A stretch of 8,967 nt of DNA, from assembly GCA_003252145.1 (NCBI GenBank), contig QKDJ01000152.1:1-8967 (forward strand), written 5' to 3'. The DNA is from Azovibrio restrictus. Lineage in GTDB: Bacteria; Pseudomonadota; Gammaproteobacteria; Burkholderiales; Rhodocyclaceae. The notes under the pieces were generated by a model. The model was not told where the DNA came from, ran no database searches, and worked only from the letters and a program-made list of their open reading frames with translations. The translations under genes were made by a program, and so were the position numbers. This document shows positions 1-6,080 of this stretch, piece by piece. Position 1 is the first letter of the stretch, and every line of letters starts with the position of its first letter.

Positions 1-528
1 GCTTTCGCCCAGGACGTGGTCAAGACCCGTTATGCTACTTACGAGGAGTTGCTGGACTACTGCCGTCGGTCCGCCAACCCGGTAGGCCGCCTGGTCCTGC
101 ATCTGACCGGCGACACCTCCCCGACCCAACTGGCCCAGTCCGACGCCATCTGCTCTGCCCTGCAACTGATCAACTTCTGGCAGGACGTGGCGATCGACTG
201 GAAAAAACAGCGCATCTACCTGCCCCAGGAAGATCTGCAACGTTTTGGCGTCACCGAGATCCATATTGATGGCAACCAATCCGCCGCTGCTGAATGGCAG
301 GCCCTCATGGCTTTTCAGGTACAACGTTCCCGGGCACTGATGCTTGAAGGCGCCCCTCTCGTCCGCACCCTGTCCGGTCGTCTGGGCTGGGAAATCCGCC
401 TTACGGTCCAGGGCGGACTGCGCATTTTGGAACATCTGGATACGGTTTCGTACGATATGTTCCGCCACCGCCCTGCCCTCGGCCCTCTGGACTGGCTGGT
501 CATGCTGCGGCGATCCCTTACAATGTGA
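1..528 (+). CDS. hpnC: HpnC, presqualene diphosphate to hydroxysqualene synthase (5' truncated by window edge)
   Basis: C-terminal 175 residues of a squalene/phytoene synthase family protein; the reading frame is open from base 1, so the start and roughly the first 100 residues lie outside. Family members run about 270-290 residues. Visible motifs are KTRYATYEELLDYC and SANPVGRL near the left edge, and the second Asp-rich motif QDVAIDWKKQRIYLP (Asp at fragment residues 62 and 66), which binds Mg2+-diphosphate in the active site. The first Asp-rich motif is missing with the N-terminus. By family knowledge HpnC converts presqualene diphosphate to hydroxysqualene in the cytoplasm. The assignment to HpnC rather than HpnD rests on the NFWQDVAIDW variant and on the order C-D-E, with a clear HpnD following 43 nt downstream. 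The in-frame GTG at 16 is only an internal Val codon. Confidence 0.9.
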   Translation, partial: AFAQDVVKTRYATYEELLDYCRRSANPVGRLVLHLTGDTSPTQLAQSDAICSALQLINFWQDVAIDWKKQRIYLPQEDLQRFGVTEIHIDGNQSAAAEWQALMAFQVQRSRALMLEGAPLVRTLSGRLGWEIRLTVQGGLRILEHLDTVSYDMFRHRPALGPLDWLVMLRRSLTM

Positions 529-571
529 CGCCTCCCGTTCACGCCTTATTCAATCCACCACCACACCACCC

Positions 572-1405
572 ATGAACCCCGACGACTACTGCCAACAAAA
601 GGCAGCCGCCAGCGGCTCCAGTTTCTATTACAGCTTCCTGTTCCTGCCCTTGGAACGGCGCCGGGCCATCATGGCCCTCTACGCCTTTTGCCGGGAGGTG
701 GACGACGTGGTGGACGAATGCGAAGACCCGAATCTGGCCGCCACCAAACTGGTCTGGTGGCGGCAGGAGGTGATGCGCATCACCCAGAGCGAGCCCCAGC
801 ACCCGGTGGGCCAGGCCCTGCAGGCCGCAGGCAAACAATTCAATCTGCCGGCAGAGCAGTTGCTGGAAATCATCGACGGCATGGAAATGGACCTGCACCA
901 GGCCCGTTACCCGGACTTCAAGTCCCTGTCCCTGTACTGCTACCGGGTCGCCAGCGTAGTGGGCCTTATGGCTGCGGAGATCTTCGGTTTCAAGGACAGG
1001 CAGACCCTGAAATACGCCCACGACCTGGGCATGGCCTTCCAACTTACGAATATCATCCGGGACATTGGCGAGGACGCCCGCCGGGGCCGCATCTACATCC
1101 CCATGGATGAGCTGGAGCGCTTCAACGTCCCTGCAGCCGACATTCTCAATGGCCGCTACTCGGACAATTTCACTGCTCTCATGCAATTCCAGCTGGACCG
1201 GGCCCAGCACTACTATGATCAGGCCCTGAGCCAACTGCCAGCCGGCGATCGCAAATCCCAGCGCCCCGGCCTGGTGATGGCCGCCATCTATCGCACCCTG
1301 CTCAAGGAAATCCAGGCAGAGAAATTCCAGGTCCTGCACCAGCGTATTGCCCTGACCCCGGTACGCAAGCTCTGGCTGGCCTGGAAGACCTGGGTCTTCG
1401 CCTGA
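572..1405 (+). CDS. hpnD: HpnD, presqualene diphosphate synthase
   Basis: 277-residue squalene/phytoene synthase family enzyme, full length for HpnD. It joins two farnesyl diphosphates into presqualene diphosphate, the first step of the HpnCDE route. Both Asp-rich motifs are intact: REVDDVVDE with Asp44, Asp45 and Asp48, and NIIRDIGEDARRGRIYIP with Asp164 and Asp168. The YCYRVASVVG segment at about 122-131 is also typical. The frame stays open upstream to 344, but that part overlaps hpnC in another frame and does not resemble the family. ATG at 572 gives the expected N-terminus (MNPDDYCQQKAAASGSSFYY). There is no Shine-Dalgarno sequence: the 17 bases before the ATG are a purine-poor CCA-rich tract (555-571). 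The gene lies 43 nt after hpnC and 22 nt before hpnE, and is probably co-transcribed with both. Confidence 0.95.
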   Translation: MNPDDYCQQKAAASGSSFYYSFLFLPLERRRAIMALYAFCREVDDVVDECEDPNLAATKLVWWRQEVMRITQSEPQHPVGQALQAAGKQFNLPAEQLLEIIDGMEMDLHQARYPDFKSLSLYCYRVASVVGLMAAEIFGFKDRQTLKYAHDLGMAFQLTNIIRDIGEDARRGRIYIPMDELERFNVPAADILNGRYSDNFTALMQFQLDRAQHYYDQALSQLPAGDRKSQRPGLVMAAIYRTLLKEIQAEKFQVLHQRIALTPVRKLWLAWKTWVFA

Positions 1406-1427
1406 ACCACAGGCGAGCAAAACCACC

Positions 1428-2684
1428 ATGAAAGTCGCCGTCATCGGAGGAGGCTGGGCCGGACTGGCCGCCGCCATCCACCTGACGGCAGCCGGCATCC
1501 CCACCACCCTATTTGAAGCGGGCCGCCACCTGGGTGGCCGCGCCCGACAAGCCCATACGGCGCTCGGCCCTCTGGATAACGGCCAGCACATCCTCCTGGG
1601 CGCCTATGAAAGCATCCTGGCCCTGATGCGCCAGGTGGGTGCGAATCCGGAGCAATTACTGGATCGCTATCCGCTCCAAGTCAGGGACAATCAGGGTTTT
1701 TGCCTGGCCCTGCCCGACTGGCCGCCCCCCTTCAACCTGGCCAAGGGGCTGCTGGCAGCCAAAGGCACAAACCTGGGCGACAAGCTGCGTACGGCTCTCT
1801 GGATGCAGGGCCTGAAATTCCGTCGCTTCCGGCTCAAGCAGGACCAGAGCGTCTCCCAATGGCTGGATGCAGCAGGCCAGACCGGCCCCTTGCGCCAGCG
1901 ACTCTGGGAACCTCTCTGCCTGGCCGCCCTGAACACGGCACCGGAGCAGGCCTCGGCACAAATCTTTGCACAGGTGCTCAGGGACAGCCTGGGTAGCTCC
2001 CAAGGGGGCGCCACGGATCTGCTGCTCCCCAAAGGCACCCTTTCCGACCTTTTGCCCACTCCTGCGCAAGACTGGCTTTCGAAAAACCGCATCAGGACCG
2101 GGCAAAGGGTAAAACAACTGTACCGAGACACATCCGGCGCAGGCGGCTGGCAGGTGGATCAGGAGCCTTTCGACCAAGTGATATTGGCCCTGGCCCCTCA
2201 GCACCTGGCAGCCCTGCTACCGGACACAACCGCCCTACCCCTCCCCGATTACGACTTCGAACCCATCGGCACCCTGTATTTCCAGTACCCCGCTCATGCA
2301 AAACTCCCTTTCCCCTTGCTGGCCCTCCAGGGCGGCATGGGCCAGTGGTTGGTGGACCGGGGCCAGGGCTGTATTGCCGCCAGCCTCTCCGGCCATGGGA
2401 CCTGGGAACAGTTGAGCACTTCAGACCTGGCTCAGGCCCTGCATGAAGAAATTGCCCCGCAACTGGGGCTTTCACCCGGCAGTTCCTTGCCGCCCCACCA
2501 ACTTATCAAGGAACAGCGCGCCACCTTCAGCTGCCGCCCCAACCAGGCGCGCTGCCCCCAACGTACCCCCTGGCCCGGCTTGTGGATTGCCGGCGACCAT
2601 TGCTGGAGCGATTACCCGGCCACCCTGGAGGGCGCCGTACGCAGTGGCCTGCACGCCGCCCGCCTGTGTTTAGAGAATCGGTAG
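1428..2684 (+). CDS. hpnE: HpnE, FAD-dependent hydroxysqualene dehydroxylase
   Basis: 418-residue flavin amine oxidase/phytoene desaturase-like protein, about the usual length. The N-terminal Rossmann motif is VIGGGWAGLAAA (Gly7, Gly9, Gly12), followed by Glu30 at the end of beta-2, which contacts the FAD ribose, and then LGGRAR. The C-terminal FAD-binding segment PGLWIAGDHCWSDYPATLEG (about residues 383-402) closes the fold, with Gly389-Asp390 in the GD motif. By family knowledge it reduces hydroxysqualene to squalene, finishing the pathway begun by HpnD and HpnC. The ATG is preceded by a modest Shine-Dalgarno-like AGGCGAG (1411-1417), 10 nt away, within the short gap after hpnD. Generic amine oxidases look alike at the termini, so the name leans on hpnC and hpnD being directly upstream. 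Confidence 0.93.
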   Translation: MKVAVIGGGWAGLAAAIHLTAAGIPTTLFEAGRHLGGRARQAHTALGPLDNGQHILLGAYESILALMRQVGANPEQLLDRYPLQVRDNQGFCLALPDWPPPFNLAKGLLAAKGTNLGDKLRTALWMQGLKFRRFRLKQDQSVSQWLDAAGQTGPLRQRLWEPLCLAALNTAPEQASAQIFAQVLRDSLGSSQGGATDLLLPKGTLSDLLPTPAQDWLSKNRIRTGQRVKQLYRDTSGAGGWQVDQEPFDQVILALAPQHLAALLPDTTALPLPDYDFEPIGTLYFQYPAHAKLPFPLLALQGGMGQWLVDRGQGCIAASLSGHGTWEQLSTSDLAQALHEEIAPQLGLSPGSSLPPHQLIKEQRATFSCRPNQARCPQRTPWPGLWIAGDHCWSDYPATLEGAVRSGLHAARLCLENR

Positions 2685-2689
2685 AAACC

Positions 2690-3634
2690 ATGGAATCCCT
2701 GCCTCAACTTCCCTCGGAATTCACCACCCTGCTGGACGCCCTGGTTCCCGAGCACTATCGGGAACAAGTGGATGCCAGCTACTGCCAACCTGGCCCCACC
2801 CATTTCCGCCTCAATCCCTTGAAAGGGGAGCCTGCGGCCACCCTGGAAGAACTTGCCAGTTTGCAACCCCAGGCCGTGCCAGGCTTTCCCCTCACTTACC
2901 AGCTTCCTCCAGAATCCCGGGAGGCCCTGACCCACAGCCCGGCCGCATCCGACGGTCGGCTCTACATCCAGGGGCTCTCCAGCATGGCTGCCATACTGGC
3001 CCTGGACCCTCAGCCGGAAGAGGAAATTCTCGACCTGGCCGCCGCACCCGGGGGCAAGACTTCCCTGATCGCCGTAGGCATGGCCAATACCGGTCGGCTG
3101 GCGGCAGTGGAAGCGGTCAAGCCTCGCTATTTCAAGCTCAAGGCCAACCTGGAGCGCCTGGGTGTCAGCAATGCCCACTGTTACCTGAAGGATGGGGCCA
3201 TTGTGGGGCGCCTCACCCCGGAACGTTTTGATCGGGTGCTGCTGGATGCCCCCTGCTCTTCGGAGGCCCAGTTTTCCCGCCTGAGCCCGGATTCCTGGGC
3301 CCACTGGAGTCCCCGCAAGGTCAAGGAAATGGCCCGCAAACAAGGGAAGCTCATCCGCTCGGCCATGGATGCCCTCAAACCTGGAGGACGGTTGGTCTAT
3401 TGCACCTGCGCCCTGTCACCGGAAGAAAATGAAGTCATCCTGTCGGACGCTCTGGAAAAACGGTCAGACATGGCGCTGGAGGCTTTGGAGTTGCCCGCCA
3501 TCCTGCCCAGCCTGCCCGGTCTCACCGTCTGGAAAGGCAAGGCCTTGCATCCCACTGTGGACTTGAGCCGGCGCATCCTCCCCGGCCCCTTGAGCGACGC
3601 CTTCTTCATCAGCAGTCTGCGCAAGAAAGGCTGA
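2690..3634 (+). CDS. RsmB/NOP2 family RNA (cytosine-5-)-methyltransferase
   Basis: 314-residue S-adenosylmethionine-dependent m5C RNA methyltransferase. SAM-binding motif I is DLAAAPGGKTSLIA (115-128). Motif IV is LDAPCSS with Cys189, and motif VI is VYCTCALSPEENE with Cys240. These two cysteines match the pair used in the NSUN/RsmB mechanism, in which the motif VI Cys attacks cytosine C6 and the motif IV Cys releases the product. The first 100 residues are the family's N1-type extension. There is neither the NusB-like domain of classical RsmB nor a long C-terminal PUA region as in RsmF, so the RNA substrate (rRNA or tRNA) cannot be named. The frame is open back to 2582 inside hpnE; ATG 2690, 5 nt after the hpnE stop, gives a sensible N-terminus (MESLPQLPSEF). 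Tight spacing implies co-transcription and probably coupled translation with hpnE. It is convergent with the ABC ATPase gene. Confidence 0.9.
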   Translation: MESLPQLPSEFTTLLDALVPEHYREQVDASYCQPGPTHFRLNPLKGEPAATLEELASLQPQAVPGFPLTYQLPPESREALTHSPAASDGRLYIQGLSSMAAILALDPQPEEEILDLAAAPGGKTSLIAVGMANTGRLAAVEAVKPRYFKLKANLERLGVSNAHCYLKDGAIVGRLTPERFDRVLLDAPCSSEAQFSRLSPDSWAHWSPRKVKEMARKQGKLIRSAMDALKPGGRLVYCTCALSPEENEVILSDALEKRSDMALEALELPAILPSLPGLTVWKGKALHPTVDLSRRILPGPLSDAFFISSLRKKG

Positions 3635-3648
3635 GACCGAAAAGATCA

Positions 3649-4344
3649 TCAGGCGCTGACGCTTTCCGTCAGTTGCCCGCTCTGCATGCGCAACACCCGT
3701 CCGCAACGCCGGGCGATGGCTTCATCGTGAGTCACCAGCACCAAAGTAGTCCCTTGGGCCTGGTTGAGCTCGAACATCATGTCGATGATCCGCTCCCCGG
3801 TAGCCGCATCCAGGTTGCCCGTGGGCTCATCAGCCAGCACCAGCTGTGGTGCCGGAGCAAAGGCCCGAGCCAGGGCTACCCGCTGTTGCTCACCACCGGA
3901 AAGCTGCCGGGGATAATGTCCCAAACGGTGAGACAGCCCGACCCGCTCCAGCCATTCCCGCGCCCGCCCCTCGGCTTCTGGAGCACCGGCCAGCTCCAGC
4001 GGCAGCATGACGTTTTCCAGGGCAGTAAAGGCCGGCAGCAACTGAAAAGATTGAAAGACGAAGCCCAATACTCTGGCCCGCAACTGGGCCCGCTGGTCCT
4101 CATCCAACTGGCCCAAGTGGGCGCCTGCAAGATGCACCGCCCCGCCATTGGGGAGGTCCAGCCCGGCCAGCAGACCAAGCAGGGTGGACTTGCCGGAACC
4201 GGAAGCCCCCACGATGGCAACCGACTCCCCTGCCGTGACCTGAAAGGAAATATCCTGCAAAATGGTCAGCGGCTCGCCACCCGATTCGGTTGCCGGCACC
4301 TGTTTTCCCAGATTGATGACCTGTAGTACTTCCTGAACTGCCAT
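3649..4344 (-). CDS. ybbA: YbbA-like ABC transporter ATP-binding protein (LolD/MacB type)
   Basis: 231-residue ATPase of the LolD/MacB/FtsE-like class. Visible elements are Walker A GASGSGKST (46-54), Q-loop Gln98 in FVFQSFQLLP, signature LSGGEQQRVALARA (148-161), Walker B LVLADEPTGNLD with Glu173, and the H-loop VTHDEA with His206. Such ATPases power FtsX-like permeases that extract or export substrates at the inner membrane; the substrate here is unknown. The frame extends to 4407, but ATG 4344 (MAVQEVLQV) gives the normal family start and has a good Shine-Dalgarno GAGGA at 4353-4357, 8 nt upstream. E. coli ybbA is likewise divergent from tesA, which supports the name. In E. coli the permease gene ybbP follows ybbA; here the next gene downstream is a convergent RNA methyltransferase, so no permease is adjacent. 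LolD or another relative is a possible alternative assignment. Confidence 0.88.
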   Translation of the reverse strand: MAVQEVLQVINLGKQVPATESGGEPLTILQDISFQVTAGESVAIVGASGSGKSTLLGLLAGLDLPNGGAVHLAGAHLGQLDEDQRAQLRARVLGFVFQSFQLLPAFTALENVMLPLELAGAPEAEGRAREWLERVGLSHRLGHYPRQLSGGEQQRVALARAFAPAPQLVLADEPTGNLDAATGERIIDMMFELNQAQGTTLVLVTHDEAIARRCGRVLRMQSGQLTESVSA

Positions 4345-4945
4345 GCCACGTATCCTCGTCATTGCTATCCTGCTGATATTCAGTCTGCCTGCCCTGGCGG
4401 CCCGCAATATCCTGATTTTCGGTGACTCCCTTTCGGCCGGCTATGGGATTCCTTTGGAGTCCGCCTGGCCCAGCCTGCTGCAAAAGGAACTCCAGACTGC
4501 TCGGTCCGATTATAACGTTGTGAATCTGAGCATCTCGGGCGAAACCACTGCCGGCGGCAGAGCACGCCTGCCCCAGGCCCTGCAACAGCACAACCCGGCC
4601 ATTGTGGTCCTGGCCCTGGGCGCCAATGATGGACTTCGGGGCCTGCCCCTGAAGGAAATGCAGGGAAACCTGGAAGCCATGGTGACCTATGCCCGCCAAA
4701 GTGGCAGCCGGGTCATTCTGGTCGGCATGCGCCTGCCTCCCAACTACGGCCCCTACGCCGATAAATTTTCCAAGGTTTATGGGAGTCTGGCAAAAAAGCT
4801 CCGACTCCCTCTGGTGCCTTTCCTGCTGGAGGGCGTTGCTGACAAACAACGATTATTCCAGGCCGACGGCCTGCACCCCATCGCCATGGCCCAACGGCGC
4901 ATCATGGACAATGTCTGGCCCGCTCTGAAGAAGGAAATGCAGTAA
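4343..4945 (+). CDS. tesA: TesA-like periplasmic GDSL/SGNH esterase (arylesterase/lysophospholipase)
   Basis: 200-residue SGNH hydrolase with all consensus blocks: block I IFGDSLSAGYG with nucleophile Ser29, block II SISGETTAGG with Gly66, block III GAND with Asn95, and block V DGLHP with Asp175 and His178. Residues 1-19 form a signal peptide (short positive start, hydrophobic core LVIAILLIFSLP, cleavage after ALA), so the mature enzyme of about 181 residues should be periplasmic. By family knowledge TesA hydrolyses acyl-CoA thioesters, lysophospholipids and aryl esters. An in-frame TGA at 4334-4336 forces the start to ATG 4343, which overlaps the start codon of the divergent ybbA gene by 2 nt. 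No Shine-Dalgarno is visible ahead of it, and its promoter must lie within ybbA. The 3' end converges on the methyltransferase gene 17 nt away. Confidence 0.93.
   Translation: MPRILVIAILLIFSLPALAARNILIFGDSLSAGYGIPLESAWPSLLQKELQTARSDYNVVNLSISGETTAGGRARLPQALQQHNPAIVVLALGANDGLRGLPLKEMQGNLEAMVTYARQSGSRVILVGMRLPPNYGPYADKFSKVYGSLAKKLRLPLVPFLLEGVADKQRLFQADGLHPIAMAQRRIMDNVWPALKKEMQ
4353..4357 (-). promoter_or_regulatory. Shine-Dalgarno of ybbA located inside the tesA signal-peptide codons
   Basis: GAGGA on the - strand, 8 nt before ATG 4344. It decides the ybbA start against the upstream in-frame ATGs at 4362 and 4407, and shows that the ybbA translation signal is embedded in the opening codons of the divergent tesA gene. 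Confidence 0.65.
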
Positions 4946-4962
4946 GCCCCACCATTCGAGCC

Positions 4963-5496
4963 TTAGAGCCTGACGCCAGCACCATTCGATTCACGCAAGG
5001 CGCACAGTCTTTGTACCCGAGCCGGCCCCTCCACTTCGCCCTGTTCAAAAGCCACCACGAACAGACCATGACTCTGGGCCAAATCCAGCAGCTCTCCCGG
5101 TTGCAGCAGAAAATCCGGACGAGAAGGCTTGCCAAAGACCTCTTGGCCCGCCATGAAGGTTTCATAGATCAGCAGGCCCCCCGGCTTCAACAGATTCAGC
5201 AAGTCATCCAGGCGGGGCCGGAACAGGTAACGGGTCACCAGAATACCGTCGAAATTCAGCCCCTCCAGGGGCCATTCCACCCCCTCCAGGTCAGCCGGCA
5301 TCACCGTCACGCCGGGCACATCCTGCAAGCCGGCCAGGGCGCCTTCATCCCTATCCACAGCCAGCACCTGCATGCCTTGCCCAGCCAACCAGCGGCTGTG
5401 ACGCCCCGCTCCACAGGCCAGATCAAGGATGCGTGCCCCTTGGGGCCATCTGTGGGCGTGACGCAACACCCAGGGAGAAGGAAAACTGTCGTGCAT
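4963..5496 (-). CDS. Class I SAM-dependent methyltransferase, substrate unknown
   Basis: 177-residue small methyltransferase of the Methyltransf_11/TehB-like Rossmann group. SAM motif I is ILDLACGAGRHS (23-34), followed by the acidic end of beta-2 in LAVDRD (Asp48), the beta-3 Asp in MPADLEG (Asp69), and a motif IV-like FDGILVTRYLFRP (82-94). The segment LKPGGLLIYETF (103-114) is the usual beta-5 region. The active-site part gives no substrate clue. The N-terminus is short: only about 20 residues (MHDSFPSPWVLRHAHRWPQG) precede motif I. No clear Shine-Dalgarno precedes the ATG at 5496. It is transcribed divergently from the OsmC-family gene, and its 3' end is 17 nt from tesA. Confidence is high for the fold and low for any function such as tellurite detoxification. 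Confidence 0.82.
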   Translation of the reverse strand: MHDSFPSPWVLRHAHRWPQGARILDLACGAGRHSRWLAGQGMQVLAVDRDEGALAGLQDVPGVTVMPADLEGVEWPLEGLNFDGILVTRYLFRPRLDDLLNLLKPGGLLIYETFMAGQEVFGKPSRPDFLLQPGELLDLAQSHGLFVVAFEQGEVEGPARVQRLCALRESNGAGVRL

Positions 5497-5550
5497 GATG
5501 AATACCCGGAAAAGCTTTTATGATGCCTTTGAAAACCAATGGATCAAACC
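5497..5550. promoter_or_regulatory. Divergent promoter region between the methyltransferase and OsmC-family genes
   Basis: A short AT-richer interval that must carry both promoters. On the + strand TATGAT (5519-5524) is five of six to a -10, with no convincing -35; it would start transcription near 5531. On the - strand TTGATC (complement of 5542-5547) followed 19 bp later by CATAAA is a weak candidate. The 10-bp palindrome AAAAGCTTTT (5510-5519) abuts the + strand -10 and could be a regulator site. Confidence 0.35.
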
Positions 5551-5967
5551 ATGTCCGAAACACTGACCGTTCATGAAGCCCCGCTAGCCCAAGGCAGCCC
5601 CTATCGCCAACGTATTGAAACCGGCCCCCACCAGTGGCTCGCCGACCTGCCTGTCCCCAATGGAGGAGACGATGCCGGCCCGGCGCCGCTGGACCTGATC
5701 GCCGCCAGCCTGGGAGCCTGCACCAACATGACCCTGCGCATGTATGCCGAACGCAAGCAAATGCCCCTGACTCATGTGCAGGTCAATCTGCGAAGGGAAC
5801 GCAGGGAACGGGACGGTAGGCCCCTGGATGCCCTGCTGCGTACCTTGACGCTGGAAGGCCCCCTCAGCCCCGAACAACGCCAGCGTCTGCTGGAAATTGC
5901 CGGTCGCTGCCCCATTGCCCGTCTCCTGGAACCCGTCATGTTGCTGGAATGCTCCTTGGCCGATTGA
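5551..5967 (+). CDS. OsmC/Ohr-family protein, probable thiol-dependent peroxidase
   Basis: 138-residue OsmC-like protein. The two conserved redox cysteines are present: Cys57 in AASLGACTNMTLRMYAERK, which starts the central helix, and Cys120 in GRCPIARLL. The preceding PAPLDLIAA corresponds to the typical family stretch before the peroxidatic Cys. By family knowledge these cytoplasmic dimers reduce organic hydroperoxides with dithiol reductants. This variant is closer to the YhfA/OsmC-like group than to inducible Ohr, so the substrate is uncertain. Two starts are possible. ATG 5551 (MSETLTVHE) has a weak GGA 7 nt upstream and fits a -10 candidate at 5519-5524. ATG 5539 would add MDQT and has no Shine-Dalgarno. 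The gene stands divergent to the methyltransferase gene and is followed by a 113-bp leader of the Pat-like gene. Confidence 0.88.
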   Translation: MSETLTVHEAPLAQGSPYRQRIETGPHQWLADLPVPNGGDDAGPAPLDLIAASLGACTNMTLRMYAERKQMPLTHVQVNLRRERRERDGRPLDALLRTLTLEGPLSPEQRQRLLEIAGRCPIARLLEPVMLLECSLAD

Positions 5968-6013
5968 TCCATGGCCGAACAACGGATTTCCCGTGCGATA
6001 CCCATGCAAATTA

Positions 6014-6022
6014 TGGTAAATT
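6014..6022 (+). promoter_or_regulatory. Candidate extended -10 promoter element for the Pat-like gene
   Basis: TGGTAAATT matches an extended -10 (TG, one base, then TAAATT, four of six to TATAAT). No good -35 is seen at 16-18 bp. The predicted start would fall near 6029, inside the palindrome described next, giving a leader of about 50 nt. The 113-bp stretch since the osmC stop is more AT-rich here than any neighbouring sequence, which fits a promoter. Confidence 0.45.
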
Positions 6023-6039
6023 TGTGCGCCGCACAATTT
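6019..6039. promoter_or_regulatory. Operator-like palindrome overlapping the predicted transcription start of the Pat-like gene
   Basis: Half-sites TTGTGCG (6022-6028) and CGCACAA (6030-6036) are perfect inverted repeats around a single central C. After one mismatched pair the symmetry continues with AA (6019-6020) and TT (6038-6039). The site lies directly downstream of the extended -10, where a bound protein would block initiation, and well ahead of the ribosome binding site. The spacing is wrong for CRP (TGTGA-N6-TCACA) or FNR (TTGAT-N4-ATCAA). TGC/GCA half-sites recall the polyhydroxyalkanoate regulator PhaR, but that is speculative. Confidence 0.5.
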
Positions 6040-6068
6040 CTTGAAATGACCTGCAACAAGACCTTTTC

Positions 6069-6073
6069 CGAGG
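6069..6073 (+). promoter_or_regulatory. Shine-Dalgarno of the Pat-like gene
   Basis: CGAGG lies 7 nt before ATG 6081. It fixes this start over the later in-frame ATG at 6108, which would remove the first nine residues before the CoA-binding domain. Confidence 0.65.
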
Positions 6074-6080
6074 CCCAAGC

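Noticed and set aside
344..571. Upstream in-frame extension of hpnD starting inside hpnC
   Set aside because: The added residues do not resemble the family and would overlap hpnC by 185 nt; ATG 572 gives the standard HpnD N-terminus.
539..1591. 350-codon - strand open frame opposite hpnD and the hpnE start
   Set aside because: Shadow of the conserved hpnD frame; no family motifs.
4345..4407. N-terminal extension of ybbA to the upstream ATGs at 4362 and 4407
   Set aside because: The extension is Arg-rich, atypical for the family, and lies opposite the tesA signal-peptide codons; ATG 4344 has a proper Shine-Dalgarno.
4950..4989. Direct repeat of CACCATTCGA (4950-4959 and 4980-4989)
   Set aside because: Only 10 bp, two copies 30 bp apart spanning a convergent gene junction; no mobile element or site-specific recombination feature nearby.
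6022..6036. CRP or FNR binding site at the Pat-like promoter
   Set aside because: TGTG and CACA halves are separated by 5 bp instead of the 8 bp required for CRP, and the half-sites do not match FNR TTGAT/ATCAA.
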